NCBI GenBank assembly: GCA_001804805.1
Contig: MHBH01000054.1
Span: forward strand, 28,750 to 92,749
Length of the DNA: 64,000 nucleotides
Direction of reading: 5' to 3'
DNA from: Lentisphaerae bacterium GWF2_49_21
Lineage (GTDB): Bacteria; Verrucomicrobiota; Lentisphaeria; Victivallales; GWF2-50-93
The notes under the pieces: generated by a model
Told to the model about the DNA's origin: nothing
Databases searched by the model: none
What the model saw: only the letters and a program-made list of their open reading frames with translations
In this document: one piece after another, positions 25,180 through 34,038 of the stretch
How positions within the stretch are numbered: position 1 is the stretch's first letter
Layout: the number at the start of each line of letters is the position of its first letter
Program-made: the position numbers and the translations under genes

Positions 25180-26712
25180 ATGCGATACGCCATAATCTCC
25201 GATCTACATGCCAACAGGCCTGCATTGAAATCTGTCCTTGCGGACATCGCAAGCGGTGACATAGATGAAATAATCTGTCTCGGTGATATTGTCGGATACG
25301 GTCCCAGCCCTGCGGAAGTCCTTGAAATAGCCTATTCGAAGATCCATCATTTCATCCTTGGAAACCATGATGCCGTCATAGGCGGCAAGCTTTCTCCGGA
25401 CTGCTTCAATGACAATGCGAAGAAGCTGATCGAATGGACTTGTAATTCGCTGGACAGGAAGGCCGCAAAGTTCTTCAACTCACTCCCTCTCGACGCCAAA
25501 GGGGGGAATTTCAGATGTGCGCACGCTGAATTCTCAAATCCCGGAAGGTTCGGATACATCCTCGAACCAGTTGATGCCGAGGACTCGTTCAAATCATGCC
25601 CCGAGCAGGTCCTTTTCGTAGGACACAGCCATGTCCCTGGGCTCTTCGTGATGGGCGACAGGCGAGTCGCGCACTGGCTCGAGCCAATGGATTTCGGCAT
25701 CGAGGACGAGAAGAGATACATCGTAAATGTCGGCTCCGTCGGCCAACCCCGCGACAATGACATCCGCGCCTGCTACTGCATCTTCGACACGGAAAAAAAG
25801 GATGTACTGTTCAGGAAAGTCGCATTCGACATTGAAGAATACATCAGCGAACAGAAGAAGAACCGCCTCCCTGAGACTGCAACCTATTTCATCGACATCT
25901 ATCACAAGCAGGCACCGCGTTCTATCAGGGACATAATCGATTTCCACAGGGTAAGCGTAGAAAATTCCGTCAAAACCGGAGCAGAAACCGCCAATCTGCA
26001 GAAGGCCGTATCAAGCCTTAAGAAGACCAGGCTGGTGCTCCTCATCCTTCTCGTAATTTCCGCGGCATTCCTTTTCATTCTTGTCTTCTTCTATTCGTCG
26101 GAGAAGACAGCTGCCGTCAAGGCGAAAAGAGAAGCTGATAATGCGAAAAAGAACCTTGCGGACGCCAGCAAGGAGATTAAAAAACTTCAGAAGACCGTCT
26201 ATGGAAGCATGTCCTTGTCCGCGGCTATTCCCCCCAAGGGCGAGGTCCAACTTGAAATTCCCAGCTTGAACTCGCCTGTTTCACAGTCCAATCCTCTCAA
26301 GGGCTGGGTGATACAGCTGGAAAATCCGGACACTCAGAAAATTTCAGTTGAGAAATCCGAAGGCCAGAACATATTGCGTTTGAGCTCTGGAAATCCCGGT
26401 GAAATTTCCATCAGTTCCAGGGCGACACCCGTTTACAAAGGCATGAGGTTCGGCGTTGAGGGCTACGTCAAAAGCGAGAACTTCTCTTCAGGAAACGTGG
26501 AAATGCTATTGGAACAGATAGTCCCTGACGGAACAAGGAAAACTGTCTATCTCACCTCAATCGACGGGGTCAGGAATTTAGACAAATGGAAGTGGAAATC
26601 AATGACAGAAGAAAAGCCTATCCAGGAAGACGGCAATCTTTTTCTTACGATCCGGGGCCAGTTCAAGGGGGATATTCTGCTCCGCAAGTTCAGCATAAAG
26701 AGGGTTGACTGA
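25180..26712 (+). CDS. metallophosphoesterase fused to membrane helix, coiled coil and C-terminal beta domain
   Basis: A 510-residue protein. Residues 1-240 form a YfcE/MJ0936-like metallophosphoesterase with Asp8, His10 (SDLHAN), Asp36 (GDIVGYGP), Asn62-His63 (GNHDA), His115 and His149/His151 (GHSHVPG). A membrane helix follows (about 284-306, LVLLILLVISAAFLFILVFF), then a charged coiled coil (about 308-345) and a beta-rich C-terminal domain (about 360-510) resembling a carbohydrate-binding module. The catalytic part is probably cytoplasmic and the tail periplasmic. It may act on a phosphorylated sugar or lipid carrier; this fusion is unusual. The next gene overlaps its TGA. Confidence 0.8.
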   Translation: MRYAIISDLHANRPALKSVLADIASGDIDEIICLGDIVGYGPSPAEVLEIAYSKIHHFILGNHDAVIGGKLSPDCFNDNAKKLIEWTCNSLDRKAAKFFNSLPLDAKGGNFRCAHAEFSNPGRFGYILEPVDAEDSFKSCPEQVLFVGHSHVPGLFVMGDRRVAHWLEPMDFGIEDEKRYIVNVGSVGQPRDNDIRACYCIFDTEKKDVLFRKVAFDIEEYISEQKKNRLPETATYFIDIYHKQAPRSIRDIIDFHRVSVENSVKTGAETANLQKAVSSLKKTRLVLLILLVISAAFLFILVFFYSSEKTAAVKAKREADNAKKNLADASKEIKKLQKTVYGSMSLSAAIPPKGEVQLEIPSLNSPVSQSNPLKGWVIQLENPDTQKISVEKSEGQNILRLSSGNPGEISISSRATPVYKGMRFGVEGYVKSENFSSGNVEMLLEQIVPDGTRKTVYLTSIDGVRNLDKWKWKSMTEEKPIQEDGNLFLTIRGQFKGDILLRKFSIKRVD

Positions 26713-27902
26713 TGAAAATCGCGCATCTCATAGCACAGTTCTATCCGTATCTCGGAGGGGCGGAGATATGCGTCCACAATATCTGCGAGAGCCTGTCCAA
26801 GGCAGGCCATAGCGCTACAGTCATAAGCACCACCCCTGCCCCGGAGTCAAGACCGGAGATAAGCTATGAAGTAATACACATATTCAACAGGACCTGCGGA
26901 CTTCTAAGAAAATTCCCTGCTGCCGGCAAATTTTATCTCGAGCATAAGCTTTCAAGTCTTCAGGAGAAGCATCGCTTCGATCTCTGGCAGGTCACCATGG
27001 GATATCCCCTTGGCATCTACGCCGTGGATTTTTTCCGTAAAAACAAAATCCCCTGTGTCCTGCGATGCTGTGGGGAGGACATCCAGAAATACCATGAAAT
27101 AGGCTACGGATATCGCCTTGATGAGAAAATAGACAATCTTGTCATGGAGAAATATCCCTTGTTCGACGGTTTTGTCGCCCTGACCCCGAGCGTCAAAGAG
27201 GAATATCTGAAGCTTGGAATTCCGGAAAAGAAGATCCATATCATCCCAAACGGAGTTGACACTGCGAAATTCGCGGAGATCAAAGCCGGTCTCGACAGGA
27301 AAGCAGTCAGAAGGAAATTCGGTCTTGATGAAAACAAGACATTGATTCTGACTGTCGGCCGATATCACCCTAAAAAGGGATTCGACTTAATCCCTCAGAC
27401 CGTAAAAATGCTTAAGGCAAAGGGATTGGATTTCCAATGGGTCGTCGCAGGAAAGAACACTTCTGAAATACTTGGAAAATTCCCTGAGAGCGCTGTTGAA
27501 ATCAAAACCATTGAAAATATGGCAAAATCCGGAGGAGAGGTATTCTCCCTTCCCTCTTCCGAACTGATTGAGCTATACTGCGCCGCAGATATCTTCGTCC
27601 TTCCGACACTGATAGAGACCTTCGGGATGGTTCTTGTAGAGGCCATGGCGGCTGGACTGCCCATAATAACAACTGACGCTCCAGGCGTCAGGGATGTGAT
27701 ATTGGACGGTCTAAACGGTCTCAAGGCGCCCGTTGGAAATCCCGAAGCGCTCGCGGAAATGATCTTTAAGCTCATCAATGACAAGGAACTTTCCTCCAGT
27801 CTGTCAGAAAATTCAATCAATCATGCAAAAGACTTTTATGAGTGGGAAAAGGTGACCGGCAAGTATATAGGTTTATATAAAACACTAAAAGGCCATTCTT
27901 AA
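26712..27902 (+). CDS. glycosyltransferase family 4
   Basis: A 396-residue GT-B glycosyltransferase starting at the ATG that overlaps the previous TGA. N-terminal motif IAQFYPYLGGAEICVHN, inter-domain IPNGVDTAKF, donor-site ILTVGRYHPKKGFDLI and the E-x7-E block PTLIETFGMVLVEAMAAGLPIITT are all present. It adds one sugar to the lipid-linked glycan on the cytoplasmic side, with unknown specificity. The next asnB gene starts 1 bp after its stop. Confidence 0.93.
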   Translation: MKIAHLIAQFYPYLGGAEICVHNICESLSKAGHSATVISTTPAPESRPEISYEVIHIFNRTCGLLRKFPAAGKFYLEHKLSSLQEKHRFDLWQVTMGYPLGIYAVDFFRKNKIPCVLRCCGEDIQKYHEIGYGYRLDEKIDNLVMEKYPLFDGFVALTPSVKEEYLKLGIPEKKIHIIPNGVDTAKFAEIKAGLDRKAVRRKFGLDENKTLILTVGRYHPKKGFDLIPQTVKMLKAKGLDFQWVVAGKNTSEILGKFPESAVEIKTIENMAKSGGEVFSLPSSELIELYCAADIFVLPTLIETFGMVLVEAMAAGLPIITTDAPGVRDVILDGLNGLKAPVGNPEALAEMIFKLINDKELSSSLSENSINHAKDFYEWEKVTGKYIGLYKTLKGHS

Positions 27903-27903
27903 T

Positions 27904-29817
27904 ATGTGCGGGATCAGCGGTTTCTTCAATTACTTGAATCCTGCAGGCAGGGATATTCTAGACAGGATGAACATGTCGTTATCCCATAGAGGGCCTGATG
28001 GCGAGGGGAGTTTTCTTGAAAACGGGACCGGACTTGCACACCGCCGCCTTGCGATAATTGATATTGCTACTGGAATGCAGCCCATGCATTCGCAAGACGG
28101 CCGTTATGTAACTATTTTTAACGGTGAAATCTATAATTATTTAGAGCTCAGGGATGAACTTGTAAAACATGGCTGCAAGTTCAGGACAAATTCCGATACG
28201 GAGGTTATCGCCGAAAGCATTAGAATCTGGAGCATCGGGGAAGGAATTAAAAAGTTCAGAGGAATGTTCGCCTTTGCAGTTTTTGACAGGATAGAAAGGA
28301 CTCTGTATCTGGGCAGGGACAGAACCGGAATAAAACCTTTGTATTGGTCAGAAAAAGGCGGAAGCCTTTTTTTCGCTTCAGAAATCAAAGCTTTGCTTAC
28401 AATTCCCGAAGTGTCAAGGAGAGCCGATTTCACCGGACTGAACGATTTCCTCACGCTTGGCTTTCCAATACCACCAAAGACCTGCTGGCAGGATATATCC
28501 AATTTCCCTCCTGCCCATTATGGAATAGTCCGGCATGGGGCTGATTCCGTTCTCAAAAGATACTGGAAATGGGAAATTTCCAAATCACCTATTTCCGAGG
28601 ATGAAGCAATCGACAAGGCAGTAGATGTCCTATGCAGATCCCTGAAATTCCATATCCGTTCCGACGTGCCTCTGGGAGCATTTCTTTCAGGAGGAATTGA
28701 TTCTTCCCTTCTCGTCTATCTCATCACCAATAATAGGATAAAAGAAAAACTCAGCACATTCAATGTTAAATTTCCCGAGTTTTCCTTTGACGAGTCACAA
28801 TATTCCGAAGAGATTGCACGAATTTGCGGTTCCAACCACCACGTCATCGAAGTATCGAAAGGCTCACCGGACATGCTTGAAAAAGTCCTTTCCCAGTATG
28901 ACGAACCTTTCGGCGACAGTTCATCTGTACCAACATATCTGATAAGCGCTGAAATGAAAAAACACGTCAAGACTGTCATATCCGGGGACGGAGGAGATGA
29001 GCTTTTCGGAGGTTATGATCGAATCAGGTATGTGTCGTCCATTTACGGGCTTAGAAATCTCCCCATGAAAGACATCCTGTGCAACATGCTATCGTTTAAT
29101 TCCTCATTTCTAGGAAGTGAAAAACTTAGGCAGTTTAGGAAGGCAATTGCTTTTTCAAAGGTCGGAATACCGGAATTGTTCTGTCTCCTCCATTCATATT
29201 TCACTGAAGAAGAAAAAATAAGAATGTGCAATAAATCTTTTCTGCTTCAGGTGAAAGACGACCCCACCTGGTCTAGGATGGAGAAATTCATCCCCAATGA
29301 TAAAGAGACTGGCATCGGGAACATGCTTATGGGTACTGAATTAAACCTTAACCTCCAGGCGGATTATTTGAGAAAAGTGGATATTGCAAGCTCAGCCCAT
29401 GGCATAGAAGTCAGAGTTCCTTTCCTTGATAATGAAGTCATTGACTTTGCAGCTAAGCTCCCTATCGGAATGAAAATCAGAGGTAAAGAGTGCAAATATC
29501 TTCTGCGTGAAATCATGAGGAAGAATGTCTCATCTATTATAGGGAACAGGAGGAAGCAGGGATTTGGCATCCCGTTTGACTCATGGAGCAAAGGTTCTCT
29601 CAGCACATATATAAAGGATCTCCTGTTTTCTCAGAAAGACGGTGAAGGCATATGGAGGATTCTAAACAACAAGAAGACTGTCGTTTCGCTTTTCGATAAA
29701 TTCACAGATCCGAGTCCCGTGAATTACAGCACTCTGAGCAGGCACCAGATTTACCAGAGGATATTCATGCTTTGCGGAATTCAGGTTTGGATGAACAAAC
29801 ACAATCCGGAATTATAA
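27904..29817 (+). CDS. asnB: asparagine synthase family amidotransferase, copy 4
   Basis: A 637-residue enzyme with Cys2 (MCGISGFFNY), glutaminase blocks SHRGPDGEGS, RRLAIIDIATGMQPM and FNGEIYN, and the synthetase PP-loop FLSGGIDSSLL near residue 260. ISGDGGDELFGGYDR and RVPFLDNEVIDFA follow. This looks like a fully competent glutamine-dependent enzyme. It lies between two GT4 genes, which favours a glycan carboxylate as acceptor over free aspartate, though housekeeping asparagine synthesis cannot be excluded for one of the copies. Confidence 0.92.
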   Translation: MCGISGFFNYLNPAGRDILDRMNMSLSHRGPDGEGSFLENGTGLAHRRLAIIDIATGMQPMHSQDGRYVTIFNGEIYNYLELRDELVKHGCKFRTNSDTEVIAESIRIWSIGEGIKKFRGMFAFAVFDRIERTLYLGRDRTGIKPLYWSEKGGSLFFASEIKALLTIPEVSRRADFTGLNDFLTLGFPIPPKTCWQDISNFPPAHYGIVRHGADSVLKRYWKWEISKSPISEDEAIDKAVDVLCRSLKFHIRSDVPLGAFLSGGIDSSLLVYLITNNRIKEKLSTFNVKFPEFSFDESQYSEEIARICGSNHHVIEVSKGSPDMLEKVLSQYDEPFGDSSSVPTYLISAEMKKHVKTVISGDGGDELFGGYDRIRYVSSIYGLRNLPMKDILCNMLSFNSSFLGSEKLRQFRKAIAFSKVGIPELFCLLHSYFTEEEKIRMCNKSFLLQVKDDPTWSRMEKFIPNDKETGIGNMLMGTELNLNLQADYLRKVDIASSAHGIEVRVPFLDNEVIDFAAKLPIGMKIRGKECKYLLREIMRKNVSSIIGNRRKQGFGIPFDSWSKGSLSTYIKDLLFSQKDGEGIWRILNNKKTVVSLFDKFTDPSPVNYSTLSRHQIYQRIFMLCGIQVWMNKHNPEL

Positions 29818-29824
29818 GAGCAAT

Positions 29825-29840
29825 CCTTATAAATATAAGG
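29825..29840 (+). repeat. small palindrome CCTTATA-AA-TATAAGG in intergenic gap
   Basis: Seven-base arms with a 2-base loop lie in the 35-bp gap between the asnB stop and the next glycosyltransferase start. It could be a weak attenuating hairpin; no U-run follows, so it is not a typical terminator. Confidence 0.5.
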
Positions 29841-29852
29841 GCTTTCTGAATT

Positions 29853-30983
29853 ATGGAAATCAAAATAACAATTATTTGCCTTATTGGCCAGCTCGGAAAC
29901 GGAGGCTCTGAAAAACAGCTTTATCTTTTTCTGAAATATCTCGACAAAGACAAATACTCTCCCGTTGTCGTTGTAAGCTCAATATGCACTGAAAGCCGAT
30001 GGGAGAAACAGATCAGGGATGAACTTTTAGTACCCGTCATATTCCTTGGCAACATACCAAAGATATTAAAGTTCGTAAAATTCGCCTGGCTGGTTTTTAA
30101 AAAAAGAGCAAGTATTGTCTTCTCCTGGAGCTTTTACACCAACGCATTCTTCATTGTATGTCCCGGCATCAAATTCATCGGTTCCCTAAGAGGGGATCTT
30201 TTCATAGCAAAGTCTCAAATCGGCCCTGTAAATTACAAATATTCCCTAAAGCCAAACTATTTCGTTGTAAATTCAAGATTTCTTGCCAAAGAACTGACGC
30301 TTGAAGGAATTCCAATGGAAAATATTTCAGTAGTTTACAATATGTTTGTCCATGAACACTGCTCAGTTGAACCCAGCAAAAGAGCCGAAGAGAGAAACAT
30401 CCTGAGGAAAAAGATGGGGATACCTCAGGATGCAGTTGTTGTAGCTGGAATCGGACGGAACTCATTTGAAAAAGATCTACCATTTTTCCTTTCCGTCTTT
30501 GAAAAAGCAAGTTCATCCGATAAAATTATTTTCGGTCTGCTCATAGGCGACATAGACAAAAGCATTAGAGATAAAATCCGGGAGATGAATCTCCAGGACA
30601 GGTTCGTCCTCACAGGTGAAGTGGAATCAGCCCGCAAAATTCTTCCCGCCGCAGATATTTTCTTTCTAAGCTCCGTCAGCGAAGGAATGCCAAACTCCTT
30701 GATTGAGGCTATTGATGCTGGCTGTGCCATTCTTGCCACAGATGTAGGCGGCGTATGGGAAATCCTCGAACCACTCGGAACTGATATCACAGGCAAGATA
30801 ATAGTATCTGACAGAGAAGTGCCTTCCGCCTCCGACAAACTCCTTTTCCTGTCTCAAAATCCTTGTTTCAGGAAAAAAATCATGGAGGGCAGGATGAAGA
30901 TACTTGAAAGGTTCAATCCTGACAAGATAATGAAAGATTATTGCATGATACTGGAGCATCTCTCCCCTCCAGATCAGATGTGA
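29853..30983 (+). CDS. glycosyltransferase family 4
   Basis: A 376-residue GT-B enzyme. The N-terminus LIGQLGNGGSEKQLYLFLKYL is typical of GT4 enzymes that act on lipid-linked acceptors. The C-terminal domain has VVAGIGRNSFEKDLPFFL, VLTGEVESARKILPAADIF and the E-x7-E-like SSVSEGMPNSLIEAIDAG. Base composition is slightly more AT-rich than the neighbouring sugar-nucleotide genes. Specificity unknown. Confidence 0.9.
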   Translation: MEIKITIICLIGQLGNGGSEKQLYLFLKYLDKDKYSPVVVVSSICTESRWEKQIRDELLVPVIFLGNIPKILKFVKFAWLVFKKRASIVFSWSFYTNAFFIVCPGIKFIGSLRGDLFIAKSQIGPVNYKYSLKPNYFVVNSRFLAKELTLEGIPMENISVVYNMFVHEHCSVEPSKRAEERNILRKKMGIPQDAVVVAGIGRNSFEKDLPFFLSVFEKASSSDKIIFGLLIGDIDKSIRDKIREMNLQDRFVLTGEVESARKILPAADIFFLSSVSEGMPNSLIEAIDAGCAILATDVGGVWEILEPLGTDITGKIIVSDREVPSASDKLLFLSQNPCFRKKIMEGRMKILERFNPDKIMKDYCMILEHLSPPDQM

Positions 30984-31079
30984 TGAACGGAAAAAGAATC
31001 CTCCAGTTCTCGTTAATGATTTTGAGTTTTGGCTGTACGGAATATATTAAATATCAATCTATATCCTCAATAAGGTAAA

Positions 31080-32090
31080 ATGATCATGAAAAACACCGCA
31101 CTTATCGGAGCCGGATACTGGGGAAAAAACATAGCCAGGAGCCTCCATGAACTTGGCGCCCTCAAGACTGTCTGCGATTCATCCGACGCGGTCAAGGCGA
31201 ACCTCGGGAAACTCTATCCCGACGTATCGTTCACAGGAGATCTGAAATCCGTACTTTCGGATGGAGAAATAAAATCCGTATTCATCGCCTCTCCTGCGGT
31301 AATGCACTACCAGCAGGCGTCCGAGGCGCTCAAGGCCGGGAAGAATGTGTTTGTCGAAAAACCCCTTTCATTAATAGTCGAAGATGCCGAAGAACTCATT
31401 AAACTGGCGGAATCCCTGAAGAAGATCCTCTTTGTCGGCCATATACTCCATTATCATCCCGCCGTCATCAAGATGAAGAAGATCATTGCCGATGGAACAA
31501 TAGGCAAGCTCCAGTACATCTACTCCAACCGACTCAATCTCGGCAAGATCCGTACCGAGGAGAACATACTCTGGTCTTTCGCCCCACATGACATTTCCCT
31601 AATTCTCAGCTTGACCGATGAAAATCCCTCATATGTCAACTGCGCTGGAAGCTATTTCCTCAGCCCAGGGGTCGCCGACATAACCATGACCAATCTGAAG
31701 TTCCCGTCCGGCATCGGCGCCCATATATTCGTAAGCTGGCTAAATCCTTTCAAGGAACAGCGCCTGATCGTGACAGGCTCAAAGGGAATGCTAGTCTTTG
31801 AGGACACTAAACCGACTGACGAAAAACTCATATCCTATTCACATACTATCGAATGGAAGAACAGCATCCCTATCCCGCAGAAGGCAGAACCTTCCTTCAT
31901 CAAAATCTCAGATATCTGGGAGGAACCCCTCAAAGCCGAATGCAGCGCGTTCCTGAAAGCCGTTGAAACCGGCAAGGAACCTCTCACATCTGGCAAAGAA
32001 GGGCTCAAGGTCCTCAAAGTGCTCAAGGATTGCCAGACATCAATAGAAAAACAAGACAGGTCCTCTCCTTGTAAGGGTTCCTTAGTGTAA
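31080..32090 (+). CDS. Gfo/Idh/MocA family oxidoreductase (WbpB/WlbA-like)
   Basis: A 336-residue NAD(P)-dependent sugar oxidoreductase. The N-terminal Rossmann motif is ALIGAGYWGKN, the catalytic-lysine motif is FVEKPLSL near residue 98, and VGHILHYHPAV follows. WbpB/WlbA enzymes of this family oxidise C3 of UDP-GlcNAcA to the 3-keto sugar, which a WbpE aminotransferase then aminates. Both a WbpD-like acetyltransferase (32196) and a WbpE-like aminotransferase (34459) are close by, so this role is strongly suggested. ATG at 31080 is used; ATG at 31086 is an alternative. Confidence 0.88.
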   Translation: MIMKNTALIGAGYWGKNIARSLHELGALKTVCDSSDAVKANLGKLYPDVSFTGDLKSVLSDGEIKSVFIASPAVMHYQQASEALKAGKNVFVEKPLSLIVEDAEELIKLAESLKKILFVGHILHYHPAVIKMKKIIADGTIGKLQYIYSNRLNLGKIRTEENILWSFAPHDISLILSLTDENPSYVNCAGSYFLSPGVADITMTNLKFPSGIGAHIFVSWLNPFKEQRLIVTGSKGMLVFEDTKPTDEKLISYSHTIEWKNSIPIPQKAEPSFIKISDIWEEPLKAECSAFLKAVETGKEPLTSGKEGLKVLKVLKDCQTSIEKQDRSSPCKGSLV

Positions 32091-32139
32091 AACAGGCGTC
32101 CAGCCTGTTTCTTGACGACAGCCGGGACGACTGTCCTAC
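32090..32139 (+). repeat. hairpin-type dispersed repeat
   Basis: A perfect hairpin AAACAGGC-GTCCA-GCCTGTTT (32090-32110) overlaps the upstream stop codon. A second imperfect one follows (GACAGCC...GGGACGACTGTCCTAC, to 32139). The same style, a short GCC/GGC hairpin followed by TCTAC or CCTAC, recurs near 63790. It fills the 105-bp gap before the acetyltransferase gene. Confidence 0.6.
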
Positions 32140-32195
32140 ATTCTTAAGAATATCGGAAAAACATTTGCTGTAATTATCAGAAAGGATATTTAAAC

Positions 32196-32849
32196 ATGGC
32201 AACTCTTCCTTATTTCGTACACGAGACTTCATATGCAGACGAAGGCGCAGTAATCGGCAAAGGCACGAAGATCTGGCATTTCTCACACATCTACAAGGGC
32301 GCGGTCATAGGTGAGAACTGTATCATCGGACAGAACGTCAGCATCGCCGACGGCGTGAAGATGGGCAACAACGTGAAGATCCAGAACAATGTATCCATCT
32401 ATACCGGCGCTATCGTCGAAGACGACGTCTTCTTCGGACCGTCATGCGTCCTGACAAATGTGACAAATCCCAGAAGCCAGGTCCTGCGCCACTCACTTTA
32501 CGAGAAGACCATCTTCAAACGCGGAACTACCATCGGTGCAAACGCCACCGTCGTCTGCGGAATCACGCTCGGACGTTATAGCTTCATAGCCGCCGGCGCC
32601 GTAGTTGCAAAGGATGTTCCGGACTACGCCCTGATGATGGGAGTCCCTGCAAAACAAAAGGGCTGGATGAGCCGCCATGGGCACGTCCTCAAGAATCCCG
32701 ACAAGGACGGCGTCATGACCTGTCCGGAAAGCGGATTCAGATACAAGGAAGTCAAGCCGGGCGTCCTCAAATGCCTTGATCTCGACGAGGAATCTCCCCT
32801 GCCCGAGGAAAAGAAGGTCGGCAAGAAGACCTACGATGAGTTCAAATAA
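32196..32849 (+). CDS. wbpD: UDP-sugar N-acetyltransferase, left-handed beta-helix (WbpD/WlbB-like)
   Basis: A 217-residue hexapeptide-repeat acetyltransferase. Isoleucine-rich repeats run from GTKIWHFSHIYKGAVIGENC to about residue 145, with the WlbB-type loop NVTNPRSQV and the coenzyme-A-binding end GVPAKQKGWMSRHG. The C-terminal tail with two cysteines resembles WlbB. The enzyme acetylates the 3-amino group of UDP-GlcNAc3NA to give the 2,3-diacetamido uronic acid. It lies between the WbpB-like and WbpE-like genes. A 22-bp palindrome covers its stop codon. Confidence 0.9.
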   Translation: MATLPYFVHETSYADEGAVIGKGTKIWHFSHIYKGAVIGENCIIGQNVSIADGVKMGNNVKIQNNVSIYTGAIVEDDVFFGPSCVLTNVTNPRSQVLRHSLYEKTIFKRGTTIGANATVVCGITLGRYSFIAAGAVVAKDVPDYALMMGVPAKQKGWMSRHGHVLKNPDKDGVMTCPESGFRYKEVKPGVLKCLDLDEESPLPEEKKVGKKTYDEFK

Positions 32850-32867
32850 ATTCCGGACGGAATTTAT
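32846..32867 (+). repeat. perfect 10-bp-arm palindrome over a stop codon
   Basis: ATAAATTCCG (32846-32855), loop GA, CGGAATTTAT (32858-32867). The TAA of the acetyltransferase gene lies in the left arm. No U-run follows, so it is not a classical terminator. Confidence 0.75.
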
Positions 32868-32947
32868 GATTAAATTGAAAATTGGCATAATGTCAATATT
32901 ATTTCGAGACAATTAGTAATGCCGTAAGGCATGTTAGTTATTTAAAC

Positions 32948-33727
32948 ATGAAATGCCTATACTTCATTTTCATATTGTTCATCCTTTCCCAAGCAAGCAT
33001 CTTTGCTGACGAATATAAGGAAACAACCTTTAAGGATACAAACTACAGGATCTACATTACCGATCCCCTGAAGATTGAACTTTACTGGAAGGATAAAAAG
33101 ACAGAGAAGCCGCTGCAACGTTTTTCAAAAGTCCAGGCAATCATAGAAGCAGGCGGACGCAAGGTCGTTTTCATGATGAACGGTGGAATTTTCGACCAAG
33201 GGAATCTCCTTGGCCTTCACATTGAGGATGGAGCAATCTTAAATCCTCTAAATCTCAAGGATGGCGACGGAAATTTCTATCTCAAGCCCAATGGTGTATT
33301 TTTTGTCGATTCTGATGGAAAAGCAGGAATCATGGAGAGCAATGAGTATTCCAAATCAAATATCCAGCCTAAAATCGCGCTTCAATCCGGTCCTTTGCTT
33401 GTCCAAAACGGCAAGATACATCCCAAATTCGATCCCGCATCGAAAAACCACAAGCACCGCAATGGAGTCGGCATCGGCAAAGATGGAAAGATTGTCTTTG
33501 CCATAACAGAGACAGGAGAAAAGCAGAAGAAATTTCCCAGCCTATATGACTTCTCGGAATTCTTCCTGTCATTGGGCTGCGACAATGCGCTCTTCCTGGA
33601 CGGTGATCTTTCGATGATGGTTGTAAATCCTGAAGGGAAAATAAAAGATGGAAACCTGCTAGGCGCGATCATCGCTGTATCTGAAAAAAATGCGAAGAAG
33701 GTGGAAGAACCAGACAAAGCCCCTTGA
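32948..33727 (+). CDS. secreted phosphodiester glycosidase family protein (NAGPA/DUF2233)
   Basis: A 259-residue exported protein with a signal peptide (CLYFIFILFILSQASIFA) and a phosphodiester-glycosidase / YigE-like domain. Typical blocks are VVFMMNGGIFDQG, LKPNGVFFV, ALQSGPLLVQNGKI, HRNGVGIGKDGKIVFAIT and DNALFLDGDLSMMV. The family includes the human GlcNAc-1-phosphodiester enzyme that removes GlcNAc from a phosphodiester. It might trim or remodel a phosphodiester-linked glycan in the periplasm. It sits with a toxin-antitoxin pair between the WbpD-like and WbpE-like genes. Confidence 0.85.
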   Translation: MKCLYFIFILFILSQASIFADEYKETTFKDTNYRIYITDPLKIELYWKDKKTEKPLQRFSKVQAIIEAGGRKVVFMMNGGIFDQGNLLGLHIEDGAILNPLNLKDGDGNFYLKPNGVFFVDSDGKAGIMESNEYSKSNIQPKIALQSGPLLVQNGKIHPKFDPASKNHKHRNGVGIGKDGKIVFAITETGEKQKKFPSLYDFSEFFLSLGCDNALFLDGDLSMMVVNPEGKIKDGNLLGAIIAVSEKNAKKVEEPDKAP

Positions 33728-33738
33728 ATGAATTCACT

Positions 33739-33780
33739 TTGACATTATAATATAACCATAATAGTTACATTATATAACCA
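33739..33780 (+). promoter_or_regulatory. candidate promoter/operator of first toxin-antitoxin pair
   Basis: A TTGACA box (33739-33744) is followed by two related direct repeats, CATTATAATATAACCA (33743-33758) and CATTATATAACCA (33768-33780), directly before the antitoxin gene. Repeats of this kind often bind the autoregulating toxin-antitoxin complex. The -10 at the ideal 17-bp spacing (TAGTTA) is weak, so the start point is uncertain. Confidence 0.45.
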
Positions 33781-33789
33781 GAGACGACA

Positions 33790-34038
33790 ATGAAATCGAT
33801 AACCGTCAGAAATATTCCGGATGAAGTTCTTGAGACTGCCAAGATGCTTTCAATAAAGGAGCGCAGAAGCCTCAACAATGAGATTCTAATCCTTTTGGAA
33901 AAAGGGCTGGACAGATCTGCTTATCCTGCCAATCAACTTTCAAGGCAGAGCCGAGTCAAGGAAAGCTTTGCCATGTACCGGGATAAAAAGCTTCTCAAAT
34001 CCCTTTCCAACGATAAAAAGATGGAGCGTGAATTTTGA
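33790..34038 (+). CDS. ribbon-helix-helix antitoxin (FitA/VapB-like)
   Basis: An 82-residue protein whose first 45 residues match an Arc/FitA-type ribbon-helix-helix DNA-binding domain: SITVRNIPDEVLETAKM, then SLNNEILILLEKGLD. The charged C-terminal tail would bind and block the toxin. The toxin gene overlaps it by 4 bp (TTGA), which is the standard antitoxin-first order. It probably represses its own promoter together with the toxin. Confidence 0.82.
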   Translation: MKSITVRNIPDEVLETAKMLSIKERRSLNNEILILLEKGLDRSAYPANQLSRQSRVKESFAMYRDKKLLKSLSNDKKMEREF

